A DNA stretch of 64,000 nt from Oscillospiraceae bacterium (GTDB taxonomy: Bacteria; Bacillota; Clostridia; Oscillospirales; CAG-272): contig SVRK01000004.1 of NCBI GenBank assembly GCA_015064855.1, positions 1 to 64,000 of the forward strand. The letters run 5' to 3'. Positions 16,219 through 24,339 of this stretch are shown in pieces. A program made the position numbers and the translations under genes. The notes beneath the pieces were generated by a model, which saw only the letters and a program-made list of their open reading frames with translations, was not told where the DNA came from and made no database searches. The first letter of the stretch is position 1. Each line of letters begins with the position of its first letter.

Positions 16219-16294
16219 TGGCTGGGATGGATGGGTTCGAACCATCGAAATGCCAGAGTCAAAGTCTGGTGCCTTACCGCTTGGCTACATCCCA
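16219..16294 (-). tRNA. tRNA-Gln (TTG)
   Basis: The cloverleaf is complete: acceptor TGGGATG/CATCCCA, D-arm GCC..GGC, anticodon stem CCAGA/TCTGG with loop CTTTGAC (anticodon TTG), T-arm GATGG-TTCGAAC-CCATC, discriminator G and encoded CCA. It has a promoter at 16308-16336 and a terminator right after the CCA. It forms the right boundary of the accessory island. Confidence 0.97.
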
Positions 16295-16307
16295 ATATTG
16301 CGTTAGT

Positions 16308-16336
16308 ATTGTATCACATTTTATTTTAGTTGTCAA
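16308..16336 (-). promoter_or_regulatory. Promoter of tRNA-Gln
   Basis: TTGACA (16336-16331), 17-bp spacer, TACAAT (16313-16308), about 14 bp upstream of the mature 5' end. Confidence 0.85.
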
Positions 16337-16424
16337 GCATTTTATAAAATTTTTTCTTTTTTATGAAAATTTATGAAAATCGAGCGTTTTTTGTTGATTT
16401 TTTGAAACTTTTAGCCTTGTTTTC

Positions 16425-16453
16425 TTGAACTTTTTATTTTAGTGTGCTATTAT
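16425..16453 (+). promoter_or_regulatory. Promoter of the metal ABC operon
   Basis: TTGAAC (16425-16430), 17-bp spacer ending AGTGTGC, TATTAT (16448-16453). The last 13 bases AGTGTGCTATTAT are identical to those upstream of the GH27 gene at 19698-19710. Confidence 0.75.
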
Positions 16454-16486
16454 TAATGTATATTATTATTTAATTGGGAGGTTTTT

Positions 16487-16774
16487 ATGAAGGAAAAGCG
16501 TATTTTATCAGTTATTTCTTTGATTATTTTAATTTGTCTTTTGCTCTCTTGCTTTTACGTTTTCTTTAGCTTAAATCACACCCATACCTGCGACGAGGAA
16601 TATTGCTCTGTTTGCGAATTCTTGACAGAGTGGAAAAAGGGTGACTCCTTCGCCTTTTCGTTTGCTTTTGTTTTTACTGTTTTATTTTTGATTGTTACTT
16701 TAAGCATGCTTACGCGCGTTTTCTTTACGCCTGTATTTTCGCTTATCAAATTAAAGGTAAAGTTATCTGATTGA
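16487..16774 (+). CDS. Small two-helix membrane protein with His/Cys cluster
   Basis: The 95-residue protein has membrane helices at about 7-28 and 55-80. Just after the first helix is a metal-ligand-like cluster HTHTCDEEYCSVC (His31, His33, Cys35, Cys40, Cys43), which is probably extracytoplasmic. A GGGAGG ribosome site precedes it. It heads an operon with an ABC ATPase, a permease with a His-rich loop and a Cys-containing lipoprotein, so a part in metal sensing or delivery is likely. No characterised family is recognised, though similar HxC-type small membrane proteins accompany zinc-linked ABC operons. Confidence 0.65.
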   Translation: MKEKRILSVISLIILICLLLSCFYVFFSLNHTHTCDEEYCSVCEFLTEWKKGDSFAFSFAFVFTVLFLIVTLSMLTRVFFTPVFSLIKLKVKLSD

Positions 16775-16817
16775 TTCCTTCTTTGTTTTTGATTTTATAC
16801 AAAGAAAGGAAACAAAA

Positions 16818-17483
16818 ATGATAGAAATTAAAAATTTAACAAAGCAGTTTCAAAACGAGACGGCTATTACATATAGTGATATTACCTTTGAAACGGGTAA
16901 ATCTTATATGCTTCTCGGTGCGTCTGGCTGTGGCAAGTCAACGCTTCTTAATATTATCGCTGGCATTTTATCCCCAACAAGTGGCGAGGTTTTGATTGAC
17001 TCTCAAAATATGACGGAAAAAAGCCAAAAGGAAAAGGACAAATTCAGAATTAAAAATATTGGGTATATATTCCAAGATTTCAAGCTCATTAACGATATGA
17101 GCGTTATGGATAACATAAATATTTTAAAGCTTGAGGGCGTTGACACCTCGTGCGCTCCTGAAATTTTAAAATCTCTTGGCATTTACGAGAAAAAGAGCGC
17201 AAAGGTTAAGCACCTATCCGGCGGACAAAAGCAAAGGGTTGCCATTGCACGCGCTATTGTAAAAATGCCTGATATAATTTTGGCTGACGAGCCAACAGGC
17301 AACTTAAACTTTGCAATCGGCGAAGAGGTTATTAAGTCCCTATCTGAAATTTCAAAGGGCAAAACCTTGATTGCGGTTACCCACGATGACCGCCTTGCAA
17401 AGTATTTTGACTGTGTTATTGATATGAACAAAATGACAAGCGGTATAGTTGACATTATACCCGAAAAGGGGGCGGATTTATGA
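16818..17483 (+). CDS. ABC transporter ATP-binding protein (LolD/MacB-type)
   Basis: The 221-residue ATPase has Walker A GASGCGKST (34-42), a Q-loop in YIFQDFKL, signature LSGGQ (133-137) and Walker B ILADEP (154-159). It belongs to the LolD/MacB/YknY branch that works with FtsX-like permeases rather than with channel-type importers. Its stop overlaps the start of the permease (ATGA). With the His-rich permease and the CPFC lipoprotein it probably powers handling of a metal ion at the cell surface (inferred). Confidence 0.93.
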   Translation: MIEIKNLTKQFQNETAITYSDITFETGKSYMLLGASGCGKSTLLNIIAGILSPTSGEVLIDSQNMTEKSQKEKDKFRIKNIGYIFQDFKLINDMSVMDNINILKLEGVDTSCAPEILKSLGIYEKKSAKVKHLSGGQKQRVAIARAIVKMPDIILADEPTGNLNFAIGEEVIKSLSEISKGKTLIAVTHDDRLAKYFDCVIDMNKMTSGIVDIIPEKGADL

Positions 17484-18697
17484 TACGCTTTGCCCTTAAA
17501 AATATGGCAATCAAAAAGGTGCAGATAATTTTGGTTGTTATTTCAATTATACTTTCTGCAGGAATTGCCGTTATTGCCTTTAACGTATCAAATCAAGTCA
17601 GTGACGGAATTGAAGGCAACGCTCAATACTACGGCGTTATAATAGGCCCAGCGGGTAGCAAAACCCAGCTAGCTATGAACTCAATGTATTTCGCGGACGA
17701 GCCTGTTGGCACTATTCCCTACTCGCTAATTGTGGAGCTTTCTACAACTGACGCAAAGGACGTGCGCGAGGTTGTTCCATTTTCTATGGCAGACAACTAT
17801 AACGGTGCAGGTGTCGTTGGCACAACCTCTTCTTATTTAGCCGGCAAGGAAATTAAGTCGGGCAAGATGTTTGACGACCAAGGATTGTTCCAAGCAGTTG
17901 TCGGCTACCGCGTAGCTAAGGATAACAATTTAAAAATAGGCGACACTCTTTATACAAGCCATTCGGCAGGCGACCTCTCACCCCACACAAAGGGTATAAC
18001 GGTTGTCGGCATATTAGAGGAAACTCATTCATCCTTTGACACCGTTGTCTTTACTGAATATCGCACCCTTTGGGAGATACACGAGCACGAGGAAGAGGGA
18101 CACGAGGGTGAAACCGAGGGCGAGCACGAAGAACATGAGGAACACGGCAAAAACGTTTGTGCTTTTCTCATAAAAGCAAAAAGTGATGGCTCCGCCAAGG
18201 CTTTAGTAAACAAATATAACGGCGTTGTAGAGGTTGATGGAAAAGCAGTTTCGCTCCAAGCAATAGAGCCTATGTCCGTGGTAAACGACGTGCTTGACGA
18301 AACAGACAACACAAAATATATAGTTTACGTGCTCTCGGCTGTTATTCTTGTTATGAACATTATGGTAATTTCTATCATAACGCTTCTTAATATGTACCAC
18401 TCATCTAAGGAAATTGCACTTATGCGCCTTATCGGCATAAGCATGAAAAAGATAAACCTTCTTTACATTATTCAAAACTCAATAATAGGCTTTGTTTCTA
18501 TCGCCTTAGCGTTTGCTCTTTCAAGGATATGCCTTATCTTTATGAACGACTACGTTTCCTCTATGGGTGTTGTTTTGAATATAGGTAAAATTTATCCGCT
18601 AGAAATTGTTATTTTGGTGGGCGTTTTCTTAATAAGCGTTTTGCCAACCGCCATTTGGACCTTTATTATGTCAAGAAGGGACTCAATAAGCGGTTAA
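17480..18697 (+). CDS. FtsX-like ABC permease with His-rich extracytoplasmic loop
   Basis: The 405-residue permease has one N-terminal helix (about 13-35), a large MacB-like extracytoplasmic domain, and three C-terminal helices (about 278-300, 322-345, 365-390). Inside the external domain, residues 201-222 form an unusual His/Glu-rich stretch (HEHEEEGHEG and onward) typical of zinc or copper capture loops. Gram-positive MacB-like permeases usually act on peptides or antibiotics, but this loop and the neighbours point to metal. ATGA overlap with the ATPase; lipoprotein follows after 9 bp. Confidence 0.85.
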   Translation: MIRFALKNMAIKKVQIILVVISIILSAGIAVIAFNVSNQVSDGIEGNAQYYGVIIGPAGSKTQLAMNSMYFADEPVGTIPYSLIVELSTTDAKDVREVVPFSMADNYNGAGVVGTTSSYLAGKEIKSGKMFDDQGLFQAVVGYRVAKDNNLKIGDTLYTSHSAGDLSPHTKGITVVGILEETHSSFDTVVFTEYRTLWEIHEHEEEGHEGETEGEHEEHEEHGKNVCAFLIKAKSDGSAKALVNKYNGVVEVDGKAVSLQAIEPMSVVNDVLDETDNTKYIVYVLSAVILVMNIMVISIITLLNMYHSSKEIALMRLIGISMKKINLLYIIQNSIIGFVSIALAFALSRICLIFMNDYVSSMGVVLNIGKIYPLEIVILVGVFLISVLPTAIWTFIMSRRDSISG

Positions 18698-18706
18698 GGA
18701 GGTAAT

Positions 18707-19648
18707 ATGAAAAGAATTGTTTTAAAAATAGCTTGTCTTTTACTTGCTCTTTTGTTTGCATTCCCGATTGTCGGTTGTGGTGGCGACGGCATTAAATTGA
18801 GCTTTAAATCCGCCTCTACCTATGATTATTTGAAAACAATAGACGGCAAAAAAGTAACAATTAACGGATATATGGCAACCTCATCCCCTGTTGACGGCTC
18901 GTTTATGTTCTTAATGAATATGCCTTACCAAAGCTGTCCCTTCTGTGTGCCAAACACCTCACAGCTTTCAAATACATTAGAGGTTTACCCCAAAAAAGGT
19001 AAAAAATTCGATTACACAACGCAAGCAATCAAGGTTACAGGAACGCTTGTAGTAGCTCCCAGTGAAACTGAATTTTTCACCGATAGCTATGGATATGAAT
19101 TCAACTTTAAAATTGTCGATGCAACCTATTCCGTTTTAAAGGCTGACGAAATTTCAGGTGAGCTTGCACTTTGGCAAGAAATTGCCGATAGCGGTATTGT
19201 TTCCGACATTGACAAAATGTATAATTACGTTAATTTTGTATGCGCTTGGAACACTTATTGCATAAAATCCTACACAAACGCCGAGGGTGAGCTTGTAAAG
19301 GGCTACTACCTTTATCCAAGTGATGCTCTAAATTTCTTAACCAAAGAGGGCGCGCAGTATAATTACGGCTACAAGGAAGGATATTTTGACTCCCTTGTTG
19401 AAAAAATCGAATCCATTGACAAGGACAAGCTAAAATCCCTAACCGAAAACGTAAGAAAGGCTGAAGCGCTTGCAAATAAGGCATTAAACGAATTAAACGA
19501 AAAAAACTACTCAAGTGAGTTTGAATATCTTGAGGAGTTTGACAACTACGATTACGTTTATACATTAAACAAGGGCGAAGAATTAAAGAGCGAAATGGAC
19601 TCTCTTTACAAGGAATTTTCTGCTTGGATTGCCAGTTGGGAAATGTAA
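18707..19648 (+). CDS. Lipoprotein with CPFC motif, metal ABC operon
   Basis: The N-terminus is a lipoprotein signal with lipobox FPIVGC, so Cys24 is lipidated. Residues 35-140 resemble a DUF3299-like beta domain (KKVTINGYM, then NMPYQSCPFC with Cys77 and Cys80). The C-terminal half is mainly helical. DUF3299 proteins are found beside zinc-regulated ABC systems in Proteobacteria (Zrg-type), which matches this operon. The resemblance is my reading of the motifs and should be checked by profile search. GGAGG ribosome site; terminator follows. Confidence 0.7.
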   Translation: MKRIVLKIACLLLALLFAFPIVGCGGDGIKLSFKSASTYDYLKTIDGKKVTINGYMATSSPVDGSFMFLMNMPYQSCPFCVPNTSQLSNTLEVYPKKGKKFDYTTQAIKVTGTLVVAPSETEFFTDSYGYEFNFKIVDATYSVLKADEISGELALWQEIADSGIVSDIDKMYNYVNFVCAWNTYCIKSYTNAEGELVKGYYLYPSDALNFLTKEGAQYNYGYKEGYFDSLVEKIESIDKDKLKSLTENVRKAEALANKALNELNEKNYSSEFEYLEEFDNYDYVYTLNKGEELKSEMDSLYKEFSAWIASWEM

Positions 19649-19653
19649 TATTA

Positions 19654-19681
19654 AAAGTGGTGCTTTTGCGCCACTTTTTTC
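19654..19681 (+). terminator. Intrinsic terminator after the metal ABC operon
   Basis: AAAGTGGTGC (19654-19663), loop TTTT, GCGCCACTTT (19668-19677) with one G-T pair, then T-run. Confidence 0.85.
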
Positions 19682-19710
19682 TTGCACTTTTCATAATAGT
19701 GTGCTATTAT
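19682..19710 (+). promoter_or_regulatory. Promoter of the GH27-CHR-GH127 operon
   Basis: TTGCAC (19682-19687), 17-bp spacer, TATTAT (19705-19710). It shares AGTGTGCTATTAT with the promoter at 16425-16453. AAAGGAG precedes the ATG. Confidence 0.75.
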
Positions 19711-19742
19711 TTAATTAATAAAATATATTTAAAGGAGCTTAT

Positions 19743-21035
19743 ATGGTTGCTAAAACTTCACCTATGGGCTGGAACAGCTGGGACTGTTACGGTGCTTCTG
19801 TAAACGAGGAAACAGTACGTAAAAATGCCGAATATATGGCTAAAAACTTAAAAAAATACGGTTGGGAGTATATTGTTGTTGATATTCAATGGTACGAGCC
19901 AACCGCAGATAATAACGACTACAACGATTTTGCAGAGATTTGCATTGACGAATATTCTCGCGTTATCCCTGCCGAAAACCGTTTTCCCTCAAGTGCGGGT
20001 GGCAAGGGCTTTAAGCCTCTTGCTGACTACGTTCATTCTCTTGGACTTAAATTCGGCATCCACATTATGAGAGGTGTGCCGAGAATTGCCGTGCACGGAA
20101 AGGGTAAAATCAAGGGCACAAGCAAAACCGCGCGCGATATTGCAAGTGTTTGGGTACAACGTCCGGGCGAGGAATTCAGAGTTACCAACTCCTGCTTTTG
20201 GAACACCGATATGTATGGTGTTGACGCAAGTAAAGAGGGCGCAAAGGAATATTACGCAAGCATTTTTGAGCTTTACGCATCTTGGGGCGTAGACTTTATT
20301 AAGTGTGACGATATAGCAAGAGAGCTCCCACATCACGAGGAAGAACTAAAGCTTATTTCAAATTCAATTAAAGAGTGCGGACGCGATATGGTGTTTAGCG
20401 TATCCCCGGGTCCTTCTCGCCTAGAAAGAGCTGAATTTTATAAGCAATACGCAAATATGTGGCGCATAACCGACGACTTTTGGGATGAGTGGCATTTCCT
20501 TTACGAAATGTTTGAACGTGCTGAAAAATGGTCTATCCATTCGGGCGCAGGACACTGGCCTGATGCCGATATGCTTCCTATTGGCGCAATCCGTCAATGC
20601 TACAACGAAAACGAATGGACAAAATTCACAAACGACGAATTATACACAAATCTAACGCTTTGGTCTATTATGCGTTCACCTTTAATTATAGGCGGCGAAA
20701 TGACAAAGTTTGACAAGTTCACCCTTGACTTGGTTACTAACGAGGAAATTTTAAAGATGCACAAAAATGCGCGCCACTCACATCAAGTATGGCGCAAGGA
20801 AATAAACGGACAGGAATTTTGCCTATGGACCGCAGTATCTTGCGAGGGCGGTCAATACGTTGCTATTTTCAATTTAAGCGAAAAGGATGCAACAGTTTCA
20901 TTCCCGCTTATAGACCTTGAAATTGAAGGGGCTATGTCCGGAATTGAGCTTTGGTCAGGCGAAAAAGTAAAGTTTGAAAACGAACTTAATGCCTTCATCC
21001 CAACTCACGGTACAAAAGTATACTATTTCAATTAA
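19743..21035 (+). CDS. GH27 glycosidase (alpha-galactosidase type)
   Basis: The 430-residue protein has the GH27 barrel: TSPMGWNSWDCYG at the start, VVDIQWYEP, and FIKCDD with the probable nucleophile Asp189. WRITDDFWD carries the probable acid/base (Asp245). A small C-terminal beta domain follows from about residue 340. GH27 members act on alpha-galactosides or beta-L-arabinopyranosides; the Asp that separates these specificities cannot be settled here. There is no signal peptide, so the substrate is an imported oligosaccharide. It leads an operon with two CHR proteins and a GH127 enzyme. Confidence 0.92.
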   Translation: MVAKTSPMGWNSWDCYGASVNEETVRKNAEYMAKNLKKYGWEYIVVDIQWYEPTADNNDYNDFAEICIDEYSRVIPAENRFPSSAGGKGFKPLADYVHSLGLKFGIHIMRGVPRIAVHGKGKIKGTSKTARDIASVWVQRPGEEFRVTNSCFWNTDMYGVDASKEGAKEYYASIFELYASWGVDFIKCDDIARELPHHEEELKLISNSIKECGRDMVFSVSPGPSRLERAEFYKQYANMWRITDDFWDEWHFLYEMFERAEKWSIHSGAGHWPDADMLPIGAIRQCYNENEWTKFTNDELYTNLTLWSIMRSPLIIGGEMTKFDKFTLDLVTNEEILKMHKNARHSHQVWRKEINGQEFCLWTAVSCEGGQYVAIFNLSEKDATVSFPLIDLEIEGAMSGIELWSGEKVKFENELNAFIPTHGTKVYYFN

Positions 21036-21066
21036 TTGTTAATTAAAATTCAAGGAGGAGCGTGGC

Positions 21067-21654
21067 GTGAGAAAAATCATCTCTTCTCTTTTGACTATGC
21101 TCACTATGATAAAGATAGGCACGTTCACATTTGGCGGTGGATATGCTATGATAAGTCTTTTGCATAGCGAATTTGTTGAAAAGAAAAATTACATAAATCA
21201 CGACGAATTTATGGACCTTGTCGCTGTAGCGGAATCCACCCCCGGCCCTATCGCCATTAATATGGCAACGTATATAGGCTACAAGCGCGGAGGATTTTTG
21301 GGTGCACTTCTTTCTACTATCGGAATGTGCTTCTCCTCTTTTGTTATCATATTTTTAATATCACTGTTTTTTGATAGATTTCTTGAAATTGCGTGGGTTT
21401 ATTCCGCCTTTCGCGGTATACAAATTTGTGTTATTTTTCTTATTTTATCCGCGGGCTTTAAAATGCTAAAGCAACTAAGGGGAAGCGTTTTAAACGTTAT
21501 CATTTTATGCTTGACAATTTTATTTATGGTGCTTTTCAGCGTTTTCGGGGTTAGCTTCTCAGCTATTTTCTATATCCTTATAAGCGGACTTATCGGCCTT
21601 GTTGTTTTTTTGGTAAAATACCTAAAGGAAAAGAACGGGGAGGATAAAAAATGA
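21067..21654 (+). CDS. Chromate transporter-family protein, first half
   Basis: Translation starts with GTG behind AAGGAGG. The 195-residue protein is one CHR domain: FTFGGGYAMISLLH followed by AESTPGPIAINMATYIGYKRGG, then several membrane helices. Short CHR proteins occur as pairs that together equal one full-length ChrA, and the second half follows with a 4-bp overlap (ATGA). CHR proteins export chromate in some bacteria, but in gut anaerobes the substrate is unknown. Being set between two glycosidase genes suggests another anion or a sugar-linked role (speculative). Confidence 0.88.
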   Translation: MRKIISSLLTMLTMIKIGTFTFGGGYAMISLLHSEFVEKKNYINHDEFMDLVAVAESTPGPIAINMATYIGYKRGGFLGALLSTIGMCFSSFVIIFLISLFFDRFLEIAWVYSAFRGIQICVIFLILSAGFKMLKQLRGSVLNVIILCLTILFMVLFSVFGVSFSAIFYILISGLIGLVVFLVKYLKEKNGEDKK

Positions 21655-22223
21655 TATACTTAAATCTTTTCTTATCCTTTTTAAAAATCGGCGCTCTTTC
21701 CTTTGGTGGTGGACTTGGAATGATTTCCCTTATGCGTGACGAGTGTCTCTCTAACGGATGGCTCACTGAGGGTGAGCTACTCAACTTTGTCGCAGTAGCG
21801 GAATCGACCCCGGGTCCTATTGCCGTCAATATGGCGACCTTTATTGGCTCTTCTCAGGGCGGAATTTTAGGTGCATTCGTTGCAACCCTAGGCGTTGTTT
21901 TACCATCGCTTATTATAATTTTATTAATAGCATCGCTACTTAAAAATCTATTAAAGCATAAGGCTGTCAAAGCAGTGCTTACAGGTATGCGTCCTGCAAT
22001 TATCGGGCTTATTTTCGGAATGTCGATAATTTTGGTCTTCAACTTAATTTTCGGTATGAGCTTGGTTTTTGATACTATTTCATTTGATCTAAAGGGTGCT
22101 GCTATTTTAGGGCTTGTTGCTCTTCTATATTTTGCTTGGCAGAAATTAAAGAAAAAATCAATTTCACCTATTTTACTTATAATTTTTTCAGGAGTTCTAG
22201 GAGTTTTATTCTATGGAGCATAA
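21651..22223 (+). CDS. Chromate transporter-family protein, second half
   Basis: This 190-residue CHR-domain protein has the same motifs as its neighbour (LSFGGGLGMISL, AESTPGPIAVNMATFIGSSQGG) and is predicted to insert with the opposite overall topology, as is usual for short CHR pairs. Its start overlaps the first CHR gene by 4 bp and its end overlaps the GH127 gene by 11 bp, so the four-gene operon is tightly coupled. Confidence 0.88.
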   Translation: MIYLNLFLSFLKIGALSFGGGLGMISLMRDECLSNGWLTEGELLNFVAVAESTPGPIAVNMATFIGSSQGGILGAFVATLGVVLPSLIIILLIASLLKNLLKHKAVKAVLTGMRPAIIGLIFGMSIILVFNLIFGMSLVFDTISFDLKGAAILGLVALLYFAWQKLKKKSISPILLIIFSGVLGVLFYGA

Positions 22224-24021
22224 ATTTTTAAATTTCGAAAGCATTGATATTTTGGATGGTTTTTGGTGCAGAAAGCAAGAAATGCTAAGAAAAACAACCG
22301 TTTGGGCGGTTTATGATAGATTTAAGGAAACAGGGCGCTTTGACGCATTCAAGTGCGACAAGAATTCGGAAATAAAGCCACACATTTATTGGGATAGCGA
22401 CGTTGCAAAATGGATTGAGGGCGCGTCCTATCTTATAAAAAAATCACCCGAGCCAAAGCTTGAAGAAATTATTGATGAGGTTGTTGATAATATTGAGAAA
22501 AATCAGCTACCCTGTGGCTATTTTAACAGCTTTTATATAGCTATTGAGCCACAAAACATCTTTAAAAATCGCGACTGTCACGAGCTTTATTGTGCCGGGC
22601 ATTTAATAGAGGCAGCGGTTGCTTATGCCGAGGCAACGGGTAAGACAAAATTCGTTGATTTAATGATTAAATACGTAGATTATATAGAGTATCGCTTTAA
22701 AATAAAGGGTGACACCGGATTTAAAACTCCCGGTCACGAGGAGATTGAGCTTGCGCTTGTCCGTCTTTATAAATTCACAGGCGAAAGGAAATTTCTAGAC
22801 CTTGCCCGTTTCTTTGTTTTAGAGCGAGGCAAATCCCTAGAAACCGCCCTTACTGACTGGGCAAACGAATCTTATCTTCAATCGCATATGGAAGCAAAAA
22901 AGCAAGATAAGGCTGTTGGACATAGCGTGCGTGCCACATATTTTTATTGTGCTATGGCAGACATTGCTCTACTTGATGGAGACGAAGAATTAAAAAGCGC
23001 GTGTGAAAAAATTTTTGACGATATAATAAACCGCAAAATGTATATAACCGGTGGAATCGGCTCGACCCACCATGGTGAGGCGTTTACCATTCCTTACGAC
23101 TTGCCAAACGAAACCGCATATTCCGAATCCTGTGCTGCCATCGGTCTTGTTTTCTTTGCACACAGAATGTTAATTTTAACCGGCGAGAAAAAATACGCTG
23201 ACGTTATTGAAAGGGTTATCTATAACGGCTTTCTTTCATCAATTTCACTTGACGGAAAAGCGTTTTTCTATGTAAACCCGCTTGAAATTGTCAAGAAAAA
23301 CCACACTCGCCACAAATCGGTAAATTTTAGCGACCATCTTCCACCCATGCATAGATTTGAGGTTTTTGACTGCTCCTGCTGTCCACCTAATATCGTTAGA
23401 TTTTTAGGCTCGTTTGCCTCACTTCTCTACACATATAACGAAAGCGGAATATATTTACAGCAGTACGCATCAAGCAAGGCTAAATTTAAAATTGATGGCA
23501 AGGAAATAACCTTAATACAAAAAACATCTTATCCACAAAACGGCAAAATTTCATTAATTTCAGACACAGATGTCACTGTTTTTGTGCGTGTGCCTGAATA
23601 TTTAGGCGACCTAAATTTTGCAAAAAACGGATACGTCCCCCTGCGTTTGGTTGCAAACGTTGAAAAAACTATTGAATTTGAGCTGCCAACAATGCTAATT
23701 GAGGGCAACCCAAAAATCTTAGCAGCCGCCGGAAAGGTTGCTCTTGCTAGAGGCTCTGTCGTTTACTGTATGGAAGGATGCGATAACGAAAGCGAGCTAT
23801 TTAACATTCGCATAAACAAAAATACAGATTTTATACACGGCTTCGACAATGAGCTTGGCGTTCCAACCATAACGGTCAGTGCTTTTATACGTGAGGATAG
23901 CGATGCGCTTTATTCTCCTCTTTCCCAAAGCAGAAAGGAAATATTTGCAAAATTTATCCCCTATCACGCCTTTGCAAACAGAGGCGAGACCGACATGCAG
24001 GTTTGGACATTAGTTGAATAG
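22213..24021 (+). CDS. Beta-L-arabinofuranosidase, GH127 (DUF1680)
   Basis: The 602-residue protein matches HypBA1-type GH127 enzymes. It has an (alpha/alpha)6 barrel with GGIGSTHHGEAFT (candidate acid/base Glu289), AYSESCAAIG (Glu305 and Cys307), and FDCSCCPPNIVRFLGS (Cys389/Cys390). In HypBA1 a Glu and three Cys bind zinc and one Cys is the nucleophile; all these positions are present. It should release beta-linked L-arabinofuranose, complementing the GH51 enzyme at 4.3 kb. No signal peptide. AGGAG precedes the ATG inside the CHR gene. Confidence 0.93.
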   Translation: MEHKFLNFESIDILDGFWCRKQEMLRKTTVWAVYDRFKETGRFDAFKCDKNSEIKPHIYWDSDVAKWIEGASYLIKKSPEPKLEEIIDEVVDNIEKNQLPCGYFNSFYIAIEPQNIFKNRDCHELYCAGHLIEAAVAYAEATGKTKFVDLMIKYVDYIEYRFKIKGDTGFKTPGHEEIELALVRLYKFTGERKFLDLARFFVLERGKSLETALTDWANESYLQSHMEAKKQDKAVGHSVRATYFYCAMADIALLDGDEELKSACEKIFDDIINRKMYITGGIGSTHHGEAFTIPYDLPNETAYSESCAAIGLVFFAHRMLILTGEKKYADVIERVIYNGFLSSISLDGKAFFYVNPLEIVKKNHTRHKSVNFSDHLPPMHRFEVFDCSCCPPNIVRFLGSFASLLYTYNESGIYLQQYASSKAKFKIDGKEITLIQKTSYPQNGKISLISDTDVTVFVRVPEYLGDLNFAKNGYVPLRLVANVEKTIEFELPTMLIEGNPKILAAAGKVALARGSVVYCMEGCDNESELFNIRINKNTDFIHGFDNELGVPTITVSAFIREDSDALYSPLSQSRKEIFAKFIPYHAFANRGETDMQVWTLVE

Positions 24022-24023
24022 AA

Positions 24024-24055
24024 AAAAACCGAGTGTTACATAACACTCGGTTTTT
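24024..24055. terminator. Bidirectional terminator between GH127 and the feo operon
   Basis: A 15-bp perfect stem (24024-24038 with 24041-24055; core CCGAGTGTTA) has A-run and T-run ends, so it can serve both convergent operons. Confidence 0.9.
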
Positions 24056-24091
24056 GCTTGCCAACTTTTTCCCTTGTTGACCTTAAAGGTT

Positions 24092-24313
24092 TTATTCTCT
24101 TCCGCCAATTTCTTGCTCATTCGGCGTTGTTTGAGAGGCTTTATCCCCTTTTTTGTTGCTTTGGGAGTGACATATTTCTCTCATGGCACAGCCACCGCAG
24201 CCACAAGAGCAAGTGCTTTTGCCCTTTATCTTATTTATCACAAGCCTCACAACTAATGCGATAATTATTGTTGCAACGCCGATTAAAACCAGCCATGCGC
24301 GCCAATCGTCCAT
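24092..24313 (-). CDS. FeoB-associated Cys-rich membrane protein
   Basis: This 73-residue protein has a single N-terminal helix (about 7-28) followed by a cytoplasmic Cys cluster STCSCGCGGCAMREIC and a polar tail. This is the usual layout of the small FeoB-associated Cys-rich proteins of Bacillota. It lies 26 bp downstream of feoB. Its function is not proven; it is thought to assist FeoB in ferrous iron uptake, in the place FeoC takes in enterobacteria. Confidence 0.9.
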   Translation of the reverse strand: MDDWRAWLVLIGVATIIIALVVRLVINKIKGKSTCSCGCGGCAMREICHSQSNKKGDKASQTTPNEQEIGGRE

Positions 24314-24339
24314 AAATGAATCCTCCCTTACTTTTATTT

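Larger units (their letters stand above)
13674..16221. mobile_element. Accessory island bounded by 36-bp direct repeats at tRNA-Gln
   Basis: The island lies between two identical 36-bp repeats, one of which is the tRNA-Gln 3' flank. It contains two minus-strand cassettes with related promoter blocks and related 3' repeats, REP-like hairpins, a branched palindrome and a duplicated tRNA-Gln 3' end. No integrase or transposase is present, so if it is mobile it must be moved in trans. The neighbours outside (fucosidase operon and metal ABC operon) look like ordinary chromosome. Confidence 0.6.

Noticed and set aside
16046..16376. Overlapping open frames across tRNA-Gln
   Set aside because: They are translations of the tRNA antisense strand and its repeats, a common false call.
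21067..22223. Frameshifted chrA
   Set aside because: Two short CHR genes with an ATGA overlap and full motifs in each are a normal paired form, not a broken gene.
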